Source: Fulvia fulva (lineage: Eukaryota; Ascomycota; Dothideomycetes; Mycosphaerellales; Mycosphaerellaceae). From it: DNA of 64,000 nt. Where the stretch lies: assembly GCF_020509005.1 (NCBI RefSeq), contig NC_063015.1, positions 1,116,001-1,180,000 of the forward strand, written 5' to 3'. How positions within the stretch are numbered: position 1 is the stretch's first letter; every line of letters begins with the position of its first letter. Made by a program: the position numbers and the translations under genes. Below, piece by piece: positions 22,613 through 31,921 of the stretch. Below the pieces are notes generated by a model. That model was not told the DNA's origin and ran no database searches. It saw nothing but the letters and a program-made list of their open reading frames with translations.

Positions 22613-23310
22613 TCAGAGACCGGCAGGTTTCAACACGCTCGAGACAGAATCTCCATCACCACCATCGCCGCCACCACCTCTGATGCGTTTGCTGACTCTG
22701 GGCGACACGCCCACATGGGGCAGGACTTGTGGATCGAGCAGGCCAGTCCTCAAATTCAGGGCTGATGACATCGCCGAATGGCGTGAGTGCTTGCGACCGG
22801 GGGCCCAGGGGCATGGAGATACCATTCTGCAATACAGTCGCCGTGGGTTGATATGTTGGTGTAGAATGTCGACAAGGTCATGCAGTCGTATATAGCCAGG
22901 TTGGAGGCTGTCGACAATGGATGTTGTGATGTTGCGTATGGTTTTGATGGAAAGCTTTGCCTGGATCATCGTCCGGTGTTTGTCGAGCTCGTCTTGCAGA
23001 AACGTCTTCTTCGCCATCATCGAGATGAGCTCAGCAGCGAGGGTATTGAGACTTGCGGATATGACAGGAAAGATGCGCGCATAAAGAACATCGGACCTGG
23101 ATCATCATCCCGTGGTACATCCCCAAGCTCGTCGAGCTCGGTGAGCCTACGCATGTTCTCGTCGGCAATCTTGCTGACTGCCCAACTCTCTGGCGCATCC
23201 CAAGCACCCTTCTCTTCTCATCACTTCGCTTTGTGGCTCCGGCTGAGGCTGTTCGGGAGGCCATCCGGTATCAATGTTGTCTGCAGACGGAGGCGTAGGC
23301 GGTTGCTTTT
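22613..23310 (-). pseudogene. Decayed minus-strand gene, family unknown
   Basis: Two adjacent frames read like one protein broken by a shift. From about 23215 down to 23050 the text is KGAWDAPESWAVSKIADENM and further to PRDDDPGPMFFMRASF. From about 23060 down to 22780, in another phase, it continues as AELISMMAKKTFLQDELDKH and KTIRNITTSIVDSLQPGYI. Both halves have normal protein composition with helical character. No intron model reconciles the phases cleanly, so a frameshifted relic is likeliest. Confidence 0.35.
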
Positions 23311-23521
23311 GATTAATCATGCCCTCTATATGCGACATGTCCGTATCGAGGTGCCATAGCCGGATCGTGTGGTGCATTGGGGTCCTTGATTCTGTTGATG
23401 TCCGCCGCATTGTCGGTAGTCTTCTTACTCTTGAAAGGCAGCCGACTATGCTCCTTCTTCTGTGTCGCGGCCGGGTCTTCGATTCTGTTGACATGTCCAG
23501 GGGCCAAATGGTCCCACAGAT

Positions 23522-23567
23522 CAGCATATTTAAGGCTCCGGTGCCTTGCGGCGGGCGCAGCCAGCTG
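23522..23567 (-). repeat. 46-bp element, copy 0 (isolated copy)
   Basis: This is the diverged sixth copy of the element that occurs five times at 53.85-55.12 kb. It lies on the minus strand, starting CAGCTGG and ending TATGCTG. It differs from the common form at four sites. Its flanks extend the terminal symmetry: CACAGATCAGC at 23515-23525 and GCTGATCTGTG at 23564-23574 form a perfect 11-bp inverted repeat enclosing the element. Confidence 0.8.
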
Positions 23568-24420
23568 ATCTGTGAGGGCGACTTGGGCAGGACTCTTAGT
23601 GCTGTCCGCCTGAGTGAGGTGCGGACAACAAGCGGCGAAGGAAGCTCCAAGCAGAACGACTTCGAGCAATGCTGCCACCGGCCTGTCGAAGATGAGGTCC
23701 AGCTTGGTGTTGCGAGACAAGCCGACGACGGAACATCCAAGAAGGCCTGGATGTTGTTGTCAATCTGCATCCTTTGCCCTTTGTGCTCGTTCTCCAGGGC
23801 GGCCGTCGTGCCGTCATGTGATCTCCTGACGACACGACAGCGATGTCGATGAGATTGTTGCGCAGAGACGACATTCCGTTCCCAGTGGTCGGTCAGGACG
23901 GAGCTCTGTGGAGTGATGACATTAGTAAACTTCGAATTCAGTGCTAGAGTCGACAAAGCAGAGCCAGATCCAGCACAGAACCCATTGATGGTCCAGGCGT
24001 GAGGTGTCGTCGATGCTGATTGCCTTGTCAGAGTCAATCCCTAAAGACAGGATGGCAAAGCTTGAAGAACGCTTGAAGAACGCTGATGAGTATCACAGCA
24101 GAGCCAGTCTTGGTACAGCTGGAGCATGCGAGGTCAAGCATCCAAGCCTTGGGATACAGCTGTCACGGCGAGCGGGCCGGTGTATGAGCCAGCGCCAAGG
24201 TCATGCGCACCGAGATGAATGGGCCAACTTTGGGTACCATCCGATGTCGCCATGTGAGTGTTGGTGGTCATATTCAAGAAGCCGGGAAAGTCCGGGCGGG
24301 AAGTCGAGATCATGTGCAGGATGAGCCAGGGTGGAGATAGATATACCAGAGTTTTTGAAGGTACAACGTCGACAACTCAGACGACATTTCTGTGCTGTGT
24401 GGTGCAGTGGTATTGGGGGC
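23568..24420. other. Decayed coding text around the isolated 46-bp element
   Basis: Minus-strand frames read through the element and contain two NRI-(E/K)-DP motifs, but stops and phase changes prevent a gene model. No recognised domain. Confidence 0.3.
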
Positions 24421-24837
24421 TTACCTGCTTTGGTCATCCACATCAAGTGGTGCGGATGACCGACGAAGATGCTTCTTGGTGTCGTCTGAGGTGTCGGTCC
24501 ACATTACTTTTTGCTGCGATGACACTGGCAGTGGACTGGCCGTCGAGGGTGGTGCCCAGTCTGGTGATATGGTGTTGGTATCTCGGCCGCAGAGAAGGTT
24601 TTCGGGTACGAGGCTGTCCATGAACACTCAGTCACGGCGAAGATCCTGCACGGAGAGGTCCGCGAAGCAGAAACCAATGCTTGGGCTGTCACTGTCCGGG
24701 AAATGGAGCGTGGCGCAGTTGACTATGAACTGTGTCAGTGAATAGATGTTCAACAAAGGGGTTGGAGCAACATACAGTTTTACGATAGCTGCACTGGCAA
24801 CACCAGCAACGGACATGATGATGGTAGCGACCTTCAT
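24421..24837 (-). pseudogene. Decayed secreted RlpA-like (double-psi beta-barrel) gene
   Basis: The ATG at 24837 opens a signal peptide (MKVATIIMSVAGVASAA), followed after a likely intron by LHFPDSDSPSIGF. This aligns with LTFQNSDSPGVGACGTALSG of the broken gene at 55.3 kb. Further on, VTECSWTASYP in one frame and ENLLCGRDT in the next match VSECFWTAANPNADPLCGRK of the 55.0 kb copy, with a frameshift between. RlpA-like double-psi barrel proteins are common small secreted fungal proteins. This copy has lost its frame and the first core Cys. The assignment depends on the comparison within the window. Confidence 0.45.
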
Positions 24838-25133
24838 GATGCTGGAGGTCAGGTGTAGGTGTCGCTTGGTGGATGGAATGTGTGGCAACAGTCGCTGCCT
24901 GACGTGCACGACCTGCCATGGAACGCTCGTAGGCAAAGCCACCCATGGTGAGGCAATCGTTCAGCTCCTCTTAAATGGTGATCATGCTGGGTCGAAGGCG
25001 ATCCATGTAGTGGTACACATGGTATATGCTCAGCTACTGCGAAGGAGGTCAGCGATGGTTGTGAAGGTGTGACGATTGCTCTGATACCATTCCGTTCAAC
25101 ACCCGAGAGGCGTATCTGGATCCATGTCATTGA

Positions 25134-25644
25134 TTAGACCTTGATGATGTGCTTGTCCTCTTTCCAGAGCTCTGGACCAGATCGATTGATGGTTGGTTGG
25201 TTAGCCGGTTGATGAGTGTGGCTGTCTTGGCGGGGGAGCTTGCCGGTGATGGCTCGCTTGAACTTGGACAGGCCGACGTTCTTCACTGAAGCGAGAGTAT
25301 CAGTGTATGTGACAGTGTGTATGTGATCCCTGTACTTACATGATTGGCGCTCTCGTTCATGGTCCAGAGTGTGTGTAGATCGTAATGGCAGACACTCGCA
25401 GACACTGCATGATGTCCGCCTCTCCTCGCGCCTCCACCGGTATTCGCTCCACCGCCTCCATCGCCGCCACCGGAGAAAGGGATTTGGAGAGGCCTGCTGG
25501 ATATTGAAGCTGCACACCTCGTCCTGCAGACGCTGATGGCATCTCCGATCTTCCGCTGCGAAAAGCGTGCTGTGGTGGAATCGACGGCACGTTGCGAGTT
25601 CGTTTCGGGCGTAGTCGATGTTGAGTCTTCCCAATCCTCTTCAT
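25134..25644 (-). pseudogene. Coding remnant sharing a module with the 53.9 kb region
   Basis: A minus-strand tract at about 25465-25371 reads EARGEADIMQCLRVSAITIY. The tract at 54020-53934 reads EDARGEADIRQCLRMSAITIY in the same phase. The differences between them fall mostly at third codon positions, so this was a protein-coding exon under constraint. Downstream, after a GTAAGT donor, a 56-bp intron and a CAG acceptor, another phase reads LKNVGLSKFKRAITGKLPR and ends at a TAA. The two parts do not join in one frame here. Family unknown. Confidence 0.4.
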
Positions 25645-26945
25645 GCCTTCAAACGAGACCTGTTGTTGCTGAGCTGTTCACCGCCATCTTGGTACAGTCC
25701 GAGAGAGGTGCAAGTCTCGTTTGGCGAGCGAAGTAGGATCGGGAAGTGCTCACCGCCTTGAGCAAGGGCATAGGATGACCGACGAAGATGCTCCAGTGGC
25801 GCGATGGCCGAGCCTTTCCGAGTGTCAGTATGTGAACAACTCAGTGATTGTTGATGCTCAGACGTGCGTTGATGCTCTGTCCATCCGCGAGGCTCGTGAA
25901 GCCGGATGCAGGTGGTGGTCGAGAAGATGTCGAGAGTGATGTTGTGTTAGGCATGTCGAAGATAAGATGCTTCAATCGTCGAAGCAGAAGAGGCTGCCAT
26001 CGATGGCGGAGGATGAAGACCTTGGTGTTTGTGAAGGAAGAGAAGAGGGAGAGAAGAAGCTGGAGAAGTGGGAACCGGCAACACTTGGCCGCTGCCGCAT
26101 GACACTAGCTTTGTCCGTCAACACTGCATTGATCCTTGCTCACACAGACTGTGCCTACCGCCTCGTGCTACCCCAAAGCCCACTCCCTGTCTGATGGCAG
26201 AAGGCTCGTTCATGTATCACGGTTCCTCCGGATACGCAATGAGTGCGATGCTTCCTAGCAGAAGATTTGACGCTTGCTCCCTCTGAATTTCATCCTTTCT
26301 TGCTCCAGTAGACGGCTTGACGACTGCCTTTTCATGCCCAGCCGATGGTCGTGCTCAGTGCTCGCAGGCTGGTCATCGCCCACAGTACGCCGCGAAGCCA
26401 TGATTGTGGGCAAGTACACGATACTGGGCGCACATGTACGCTGTCAAGAAGGAACAGCTACCATAATCTATGCGATGTGGCTACGCTTCAAGCGCTCGAC
26501 GATTCCAAACGAGTTGTGTGTACGTGGCTGGGACCTGATAATAATTGAGATTGGATCATGCCATAGGACCAGATAATCAAGTCAAGACAATCTGAAGGCA
26601 TGGATCTGCGCTGTACTGATCGTGCCCTCCTACGGCGTTGATGCTGCACACTTGCATCGTACCGCAAAATCGTTCCGCGTACGTGGGAAGCCGTTGCTGT
26701 CTTCGAGCTCTCGATGCCCAAGTCTATTCCCTCCAGAGATTGACCTTCACTATGCTTTCGTCCTTGCTAACAAGCAAGAGCTCACTCACGCTTCCTGCCG
26801 CCGGGAAGTGGGTCTTCTCATGCGGAACCCCTGTCAGACTGATGAACCCTTATATACAAACAGAATATCCATTTCTTCCAACCACGTGAGTGGCTTTAAG
26901 GTTCACGTGCGGGTCGAGAGCCGTGCTTCGGCCTTGTCCCTTCAT
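25645..26945. other. Spacer without supported genes
   Basis: Short open frames only. GGATGACCGACGAAGATGCT at 25772-25791 repeats exactly the 20 bases at about 24454-24473, suggesting both belong to one dispersed, decayed unit. Confidence 0.35.
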
Positions 26946-26997
26946 TGACAAGTGCAGACCAAGGCTACTAGCTTCTCGTCTTGTTCTGCACTTGTCA
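26946..26997. repeat. Perfect 13-bp inverted repeat
   Basis: TGACAAGTGCAGA at 26946-26958 is the exact reverse complement of 26985-26997, with a 26-base loop. It lies just upstream of the three-unit hairpin array and may be part of the same structure-rich locus. Confidence 0.75.
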
Positions 26998-27039
26998 GCG
27001 CAGGGTCAAGGTCGTGTCACGGCACTAGATCGGTAGATG

Positions 27040-27750
27040 TACTTCAAGACACCTGCGTGGTAAAAAGTAAACCATCAAATGGTTTCTTCCTGCTCTTCGG
27101 AGCAGGTCTTTTGCTCTTTCCATCTCAGAAGCACGGATCACTCTTTCTCAAAATTTTGCCTCTTCCCTTAAGCCGGCAGGTGGCACGGCTTTACGCCACT
27201 CGCGATTGAACAAGCTATTTATACTGAGAGACTCTGTCCGCCAATCAGCCACGTGGATACTGTTTGTAAGGTGCTGTTGTGTCGAGGTGGTTGCGAGGAA
27301 GTTCATGAACCTCCTTGCGGTAGTCACGACTACAGCAGTTACGACTGCACTGCCGAAAGCACTATAGTATCATGCATTCGGTAAAGCGTGGCTGAAAAGC
27401 AAACCATTCAGCTGGTTTCTCTGCACTACGGTGCGGTTCTTTTGCTACTTTCATGTCCTTGGTACGTTGATGGAATGCTTGGTGATAGACCATAGCTTGA
27501 CACTGCCACCGTGGCCTAGCGTGCTTTGTTGAAGCTATCTATACTTAGTAAAGTTGTCTGCCGATCAGCCACGTGCACGCTCTTTGTATGCTGCTGTGGT
27601 GTTGCGGTGGCGGTAGTTACGACTACAGCAGTTACGACTGCGCTGCTGGAAACACTACAGCGCCATGCATTGAGTGGAAGCGTGGCACGACAAAAGTAAA
27701 CCATTCAGTTGGTTTCTCTACACTTCGGTGTAGTTCTTTTGCATTTACTA
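27040..27750 (+). repeat. Three-unit tandem with paired hairpins; candidate structured RNA family
   Basis: Three units about 297-332 bp apart carry the same two adjacent hairpins. Hairpin A has arms AAACCA/TGGTTT at 27069-27085 (extended to AAACCAT/ATGGTTT), 27401-27418 and 27698-27715. Hairpin B has arms CCTGCTC/GAGCAGG around TTCG (27089-27106), CTGCAC/GTGCGG around TACG (27421-27436) and CTACAC/GTGTAG around TTCG (27718-27733). The loop is always UNCG closed by a C-G pair. AAAGYAAA before and CTTTTGC after could close an outer stem. Between units, blocks such as ATCAGCCACGTG (27244 and 27563) and the foldback TACGACTACAGCAGTTACGA (27605-27650 in the last interval, similar at 27310-27350) are also shared. 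No coding frame spans the units. Confidence 0.7.
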
Positions 27751-28146
27751 TGGTCGATTTGGCAGCGGGTTCGAAACATGTGTGCAGCCACTAAGCCCTT
27801 TTCGACGAATTCCCATGATCTTACACACGAGGCTCAGCTCATAGACAATACAGATTCCCATACTTCTTTTATCTTATCACGGTTGATGCTTTGTGTATAC
27901 CGTCCTTCTTAGCTGCGTCCTACCGTGATGATCATACAGAGGGCGTGAGCACAGTGCAGCTGAGATCAGCTTTTAGTATTGAAGCCTCTGATATTTTGGC
28001 ATTGGGGCAACGGTCCAGAGTCTCACTTCGCGCTTTCCTAGCGATCAGTGAGCTCTGAAAGTGAAGATAGTTAGCTCAGATGGAATCAGAACGATGCGCA
28101 AACCACGCAACTGACCCCCAATGAGCCTAATCAAACAACAGCAGCC
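27751..28146. other. Spacer
   Basis: No supported gene or repeat. The last 40 bases are CA-rich and lead into the small gene at 28147. Confidence 0.4.
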
Positions 28147-28344
28147 ATGGCCACCAACACTACCACGACCACAACCACAAACGACCCCGTCGATATGAAG
28201 CGCATGTATGCATTGGGCATAGCTTGCGGCGTCAGCTTCTTCTTGTTTGTCAGTTACAGCGGCTTGATTCCGAGCGTGGCTCATTGCTGACCGACACAGT
28301 TGTTTGTCGTCTCTTGTCGCTTCGTGCGAAACCGCCAGCAGTAG
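28147..28344 (+). CDS. Small single-pass membrane protein candidate (48 aa)
   Basis: Proposed exons are 28147-28248 and 28300-28344, around a 51-bp intron with a GCTGACCGACACAG 3' end and a weaker GTCAGT donor. The product is 48 residues: a seven-Thr run, NDPVDMKR, then about 22 hydrophobic residues (YALGIACGVSFFLF plus LFVVSC) and a basic tail FVRNRQQ. Without splicing the frame also stays open for 46 residues with a shorter hydrophobic stretch, so either reading gives one membrane segment with positive residues at its end. The ATG context (CAGCCATGGCC) is good. Function unknown. Confidence 0.42.
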
Positions 28345-28754
28345 GAAGCCGTCCTGTTCATCACAAGGTCAACGAGCTAAGACATTTCGAAAAACAGTCG
28401 CCCAGCCTTGACGACCCCTTCCAACATCCAGCTGAGGAACATGCCAGCACAACCACCACAAGCGCATCTTCGATGAGAACGAATGGTCAATGGGACCAGG
28501 GCTGTCAGTGTGACTCCAGGGGAGGCTGCAGTCGCAAGAGGAGGTCATCAGCCTTGTGCATGCGTATAAAATGCTGGAGACCTTTGGATTCGTGCTTCGG
28601 CGAAAGTAAGCGATCAATCTTTGTTACGTAGCGGATGCTGCGATGGGCGTGAAGTGAGGAACATGCTCCGCGGTAAGCACGCGTGGTCAAGACAGCGATA
28701 TCAAGAGCTCAAGGCGACCATGCACCGTATGAGCACCCTCGACTGCTAATACAG

Positions 28755-28953
28755 AGATGTTGGAAAGGTAGTGGGTACGGCATGCAAGATTTTCGTCGAT
28801 CAACTTACAAGGATCCTGGTCAGCTTTCCGTACTACGGGTCAATGGTCGCGCTTGTGAAAGTCGGGGATGGGTATGGGCCAGCTTGGAAAGAGCCACCTC
28901 ACGCTAAGACACCGATACTGGCACATGAACAGCGACTCTCGCCTTGTTGAGAC
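28755..28953 (+). pseudogene. Coding remnant, unrecognised
   Basis: A frame starting at about 28755 reads DVGKVVGTACKIFVDQL, then SFPYYGSMVALVKVGDGYGP and ends at a TGA near 28952. The composition is protein-like and free of repeats. Upstream, around 28520-28610, a separate tract reads EEVISLVHAYKMLETFGFVL. There is no start codon or clean splice model linking them. A decayed gene is likely. Confidence 0.28.
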
Positions 28954-29112
28954 ACAACCGTCACAAGGAAGGCGATACAGCACGAGGCGTGATACAATAT
29001 CCATCGACGGCATCTTGAGAAGTGCTGTCGGGACAGCTCTATGGCCATGGAAGCAACCTCCGATCGCCCTCTATCCGCTGCCGTCCCACAACCGGTTCCA
29101 TCTCAGGTCTCT

Positions 29113-29934
29113 CTAATCATCGGTTCTATCTCGAGTCTCTCCTTCCCGTGCGGGTATCTCCACCTTCAATACCATTTTGTCGTTCGGCCATTCGCGACGC
29201 AGGAATCTTTCAACGTCGGCTATGGACGTCGGCCTGGCCCCACATCTCCAGCCTCCTTTGTCTTCCAGCCACAGGGTGTACCGATCTGAGGAAGTGACGA
29301 AACCTCGATGCGCAGCGGTGTTTTCGAAGACCGTATCCAGCACCTCCCTGACAGGAAACACCCCTCGTCGAACTGCCTGCTCCCCGACATAGGTCAGATC
29401 GAAGCAGACAATCACCGACTCGAGTGCTCCGCATATTGATAGCAGTCGGCGGATGATCTCCTTGCCCTTGAAATGCCACACGCCGGGCTGTCGGAATCGT
29501 GTAGTCTGTGGAGGAATGTACGCTTTACTCTCCACCCGAATATGCAGGCGCTTGATCTTGGACAGCAGCTCCACCTCCTCACTGGTCCATGATGGTGCTG
29601 ATGGTCTGATCATCACCCCACGTCTGCCTGGGTTTGACTCGATGACTGTTGTGCGGTAGGTGAAGATGTTGTTGGCAAGGAGGGCATTGACTGCTTCATC
29701 TTGCATTGTTTTGTAGGGCTCCTGGGCATCAAAGACGCGCTCAACCTGAGCAATCAGCCAAATGAGGCCCCTAGCGCCACAAATGTTGATGAGTCGATTG
29801 TAGGTAAAGGCTAATTCGAGCACGCTTGTCCATAGTTCTGGTGGCATAGTGCTGTTCTTTTCGATGGTCTCGCTGAGAGTCATTTGCTTCAAGCTCTTGC
29901 GCGCAGGCTCTGGGGATGCACTTGGATCTGCCAT
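29113..29934 (-). CDS. Hypothetical protein (273 aa)
   Basis: An uninterrupted minus-strand frame of 273 residues. The N-terminus carries MPPELWTSVLELAFTYNRLI near residue 30, a short amphipathic helix like the leading part of fungal F-box or 2EXR-type proteins. The middle has WTSEEVELLSKIKRLHIRVE, and the C-terminus ends in charged, disordered text. No signal peptide or membrane span. The gene faces SprT-like gene 1 head to head with a 355-bp spacer between the two start codons, so they may share a promoter region. Function not assigned. Confidence 0.6.
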   Translation of the reverse strand: MADPSASPEPARKSLKQMTLSETIEKNSTMPPELWTSVLELAFTYNRLINICGARGLIWLIAQVERVFDAQEPYKTMQDEAVNALLANNIFTYRTTVIESNPGRRGVMIRPSAPSWTSEEVELLSKIKRLHIRVESKAYIPPQTTRFRQPGVWHFKGKEIIRRLLSICGALESVIVCFDLTYVGEQAVRRGVFPVREVLDTVFENTAAHRGFVTSSDRYTLWLEDKGGWRCGARPTSIADVERFLRREWPNDKMVLKVEIPAREGETRDRTDD

Positions 29935-30289
29935 GATGTTGAGGTGTCATGATCGTCCAAGAGCCGCTGCATTCGATATTCGAGCTCAAGCAAAACCGCA
30001 CGCCGGGCCAACTTCGCCGCCATTTTGCGGGACTTCGAGCCAAGAACATGAGGAGCATCAGGTCGCACACAAACAAATCCAAGGCTCATGTTACTTAATT
30101 GGTACATGGACCGAAGGCGTCAACCTTGTATCAAAGGTCTCAAGGACAGCTCCAGCATCAGGTATAAGAATATAACGGCTTTGCCGCCAGAGGCGATGTG
30201 CTGACCGTAGATAGGACTCTATCCTACGCTCCCTGCCATGCGAGCCATTTTTCAGATCCCACTCTACAACTCGTGCGTTCTATCCCGCG
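29935..30289. other. Divergent promoter region
   Basis: The spacer separates two divergently transcribed start codons. I see no further gene in it. Confidence 0.45.
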
Positions 30290-31057
30290 ATGAGCGCCAT
30301 CCAGCATCGTGACTCGGATGGCATTATCTATGACCACAGCGCGTGGTTGTATCTATGGTACGACCGACCAACCCGATCAAGAAAAGCCGCCATCGAACAC
30401 GCAAAGGCAGTGATCAACAAACTGTTCTCAAATGTGGACGCCATCTCACAGCATCATCCTTCCACCTCCAAGATGAAAGAACTCATGGCCGCACTCAATC
30501 GAGCCCTCTTCAATGGCAAGATTGCCCAGCACGCCGACTCCAGATGGGATGGATCAATGGGCCCGAATTCGTACGGCGATTGCACTGCCGAACGGCTGCA
30601 CGGCCCCACGAAGAAGCTGTGCAGGGTAAAGATAAGGCTGAATCCCAACACACGCACCACTGGCCTCGAAGTCATCAATACACTGCTCCACGAGATGGTC
30701 CACGCTTTCAAGTTCATGTGTATATGTGCCACGGCCAGCATATGTAACTTTCGAGGCTGTCAAAGCCTCAGGGTTCCTATGAAGCTGGGCACCACTGGGC
30801 ATGGCTTGTCGTGGCAGAGACTCGCCACAGCAGTGGAGGTTGCTGCGCGGGGGAGGTTAGGTGTCGTCGAAGTCCGCTTGGGACGGAACCGTGCTGCGGT
30901 GAAGGAGTGCTCAGTGGCACCGACGTTCAACGTCGTTACCGCTCGAGCATTCTTGACTGAATGCTTCACAGGCGAAGAGATTATAAGGGTGGATCGTCTC
31001 GTCGACAGGAGTCAGATGCACTGGACTCGCATTCACGCCACTCCAGAGGCGTCTTAG
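30290..31057 (+). CDS. SprT-like zinc metalloprotease, member 1 (complete active site)
   Basis: A single-exon frame of 255 residues. The SprT-type active site is LLHEMVHAF with H134, E135 and H138, and the third zinc ligand is H171 in TTGHGLSWQ. Between them lie Cys residues at 144, 146, 152 and 157, a Cys-rich insert shared with the other three members of this locus. SprT-like domains are found in DNA-protein crosslink proteases such as Wss1/SPRTN. However, no ubiquitin, SUMO or p97-binding motif is visible here, so that role should not be assumed. The gene lies at the left end of an 11-kb segment holding three relatives in other orientations. Confidence 0.75.
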   Translation: MSAIQHRDSDGIIYDHSAWLYLWYDRPTRSRKAAIEHAKAVINKLFSNVDAISQHHPSTSKMKELMAALNRALFNGKIAQHADSRWDGSMGPNSYGDCTAERLHGPTKKLCRVKIRLNPNTRTTGLEVINTLLHEMVHAFKFMCICATASICNFRGCQSLRVPMKLGTTGHGLSWQRLATAVEVAARGRLGVVEVRLGRNRAAVKECSVAPTFNVVTARAFLTECFTGEEIIRVDRLVDRSQMHWTRIHATPEAS

Positions 31058-31921
31058 TCTGCGAAAGACATGGTTTAGCCCGGTGGGCGAAGGACTGACC
31101 CGTTGATCGACGATCTCGCCCGTGGGGGGCATTGAAAGGTCTGCGGAGGCCATCCAGTGCCTGATGCGCTGGATCGATGAGTGCATGGTTGTGTGAAGAG
31201 AGACGTTTACTAGCTTCAATGAACCAAATGTTATGTTTTTCTCAACTCAACCTTTTCATGGTGTCCACCTCCAGATTACTGTCTCGCAGCAACAGCAAGG
31301 CAGTCCGCCATGGTAGCACTGCGTCCAGGTCCATCTCATAATGCTCTCGGATCGCTGACTGTTGCCCATCGACAACTTCATCTCCAGCCTTGGTCGCCTC
31401 AGAAAATGCACGCATTTGGCACTTGGTATCCATGGTACTCGTTTGTTGTAAGTTATCGTACCATCACTGCTTGATACTCAACAGCTCTGATCTATCAGTG
31501 ATGCAGCTGCCACCTTCTCTCGTCGAGCGATTCTGGTATACTGAAGGGGAGACGAGCGCATATCATCAGGATGTGACCCGGCTACCAGCCAGGTTGCCAT
31601 ATCAGACTGCAAGGATCAAAAGGAAAGTAGAGATAGTATAAGAGAGGGGATTGGGTTGAAAGAGACAGAATATGCGCGCTACGAGTGTCTAGAGAAGCAC
31701 AGGCAAGGCCAAAGCTTGTAGGCATCGCTCTACTAGACTGAAGTAATCGTAAGCATTTGCGCGCCCCGTGCGCGACTCTCTCCTCTGCTTCGAGGACTCC
31801 CTTGTATCTCCACTTCTTGAGCGACCCCTAGACATCGACCACGTACGATGCTTGGAAGTATGCTGTTCGCGATATTAGCCACATTGAGCTTTCACGTATA
31901 GTTGTTGTAATTATCCTACCT
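31058..31921. other. Spacer
   Basis: Short open frames only. No supported gene, repeat or RNA. Confidence 0.4.
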
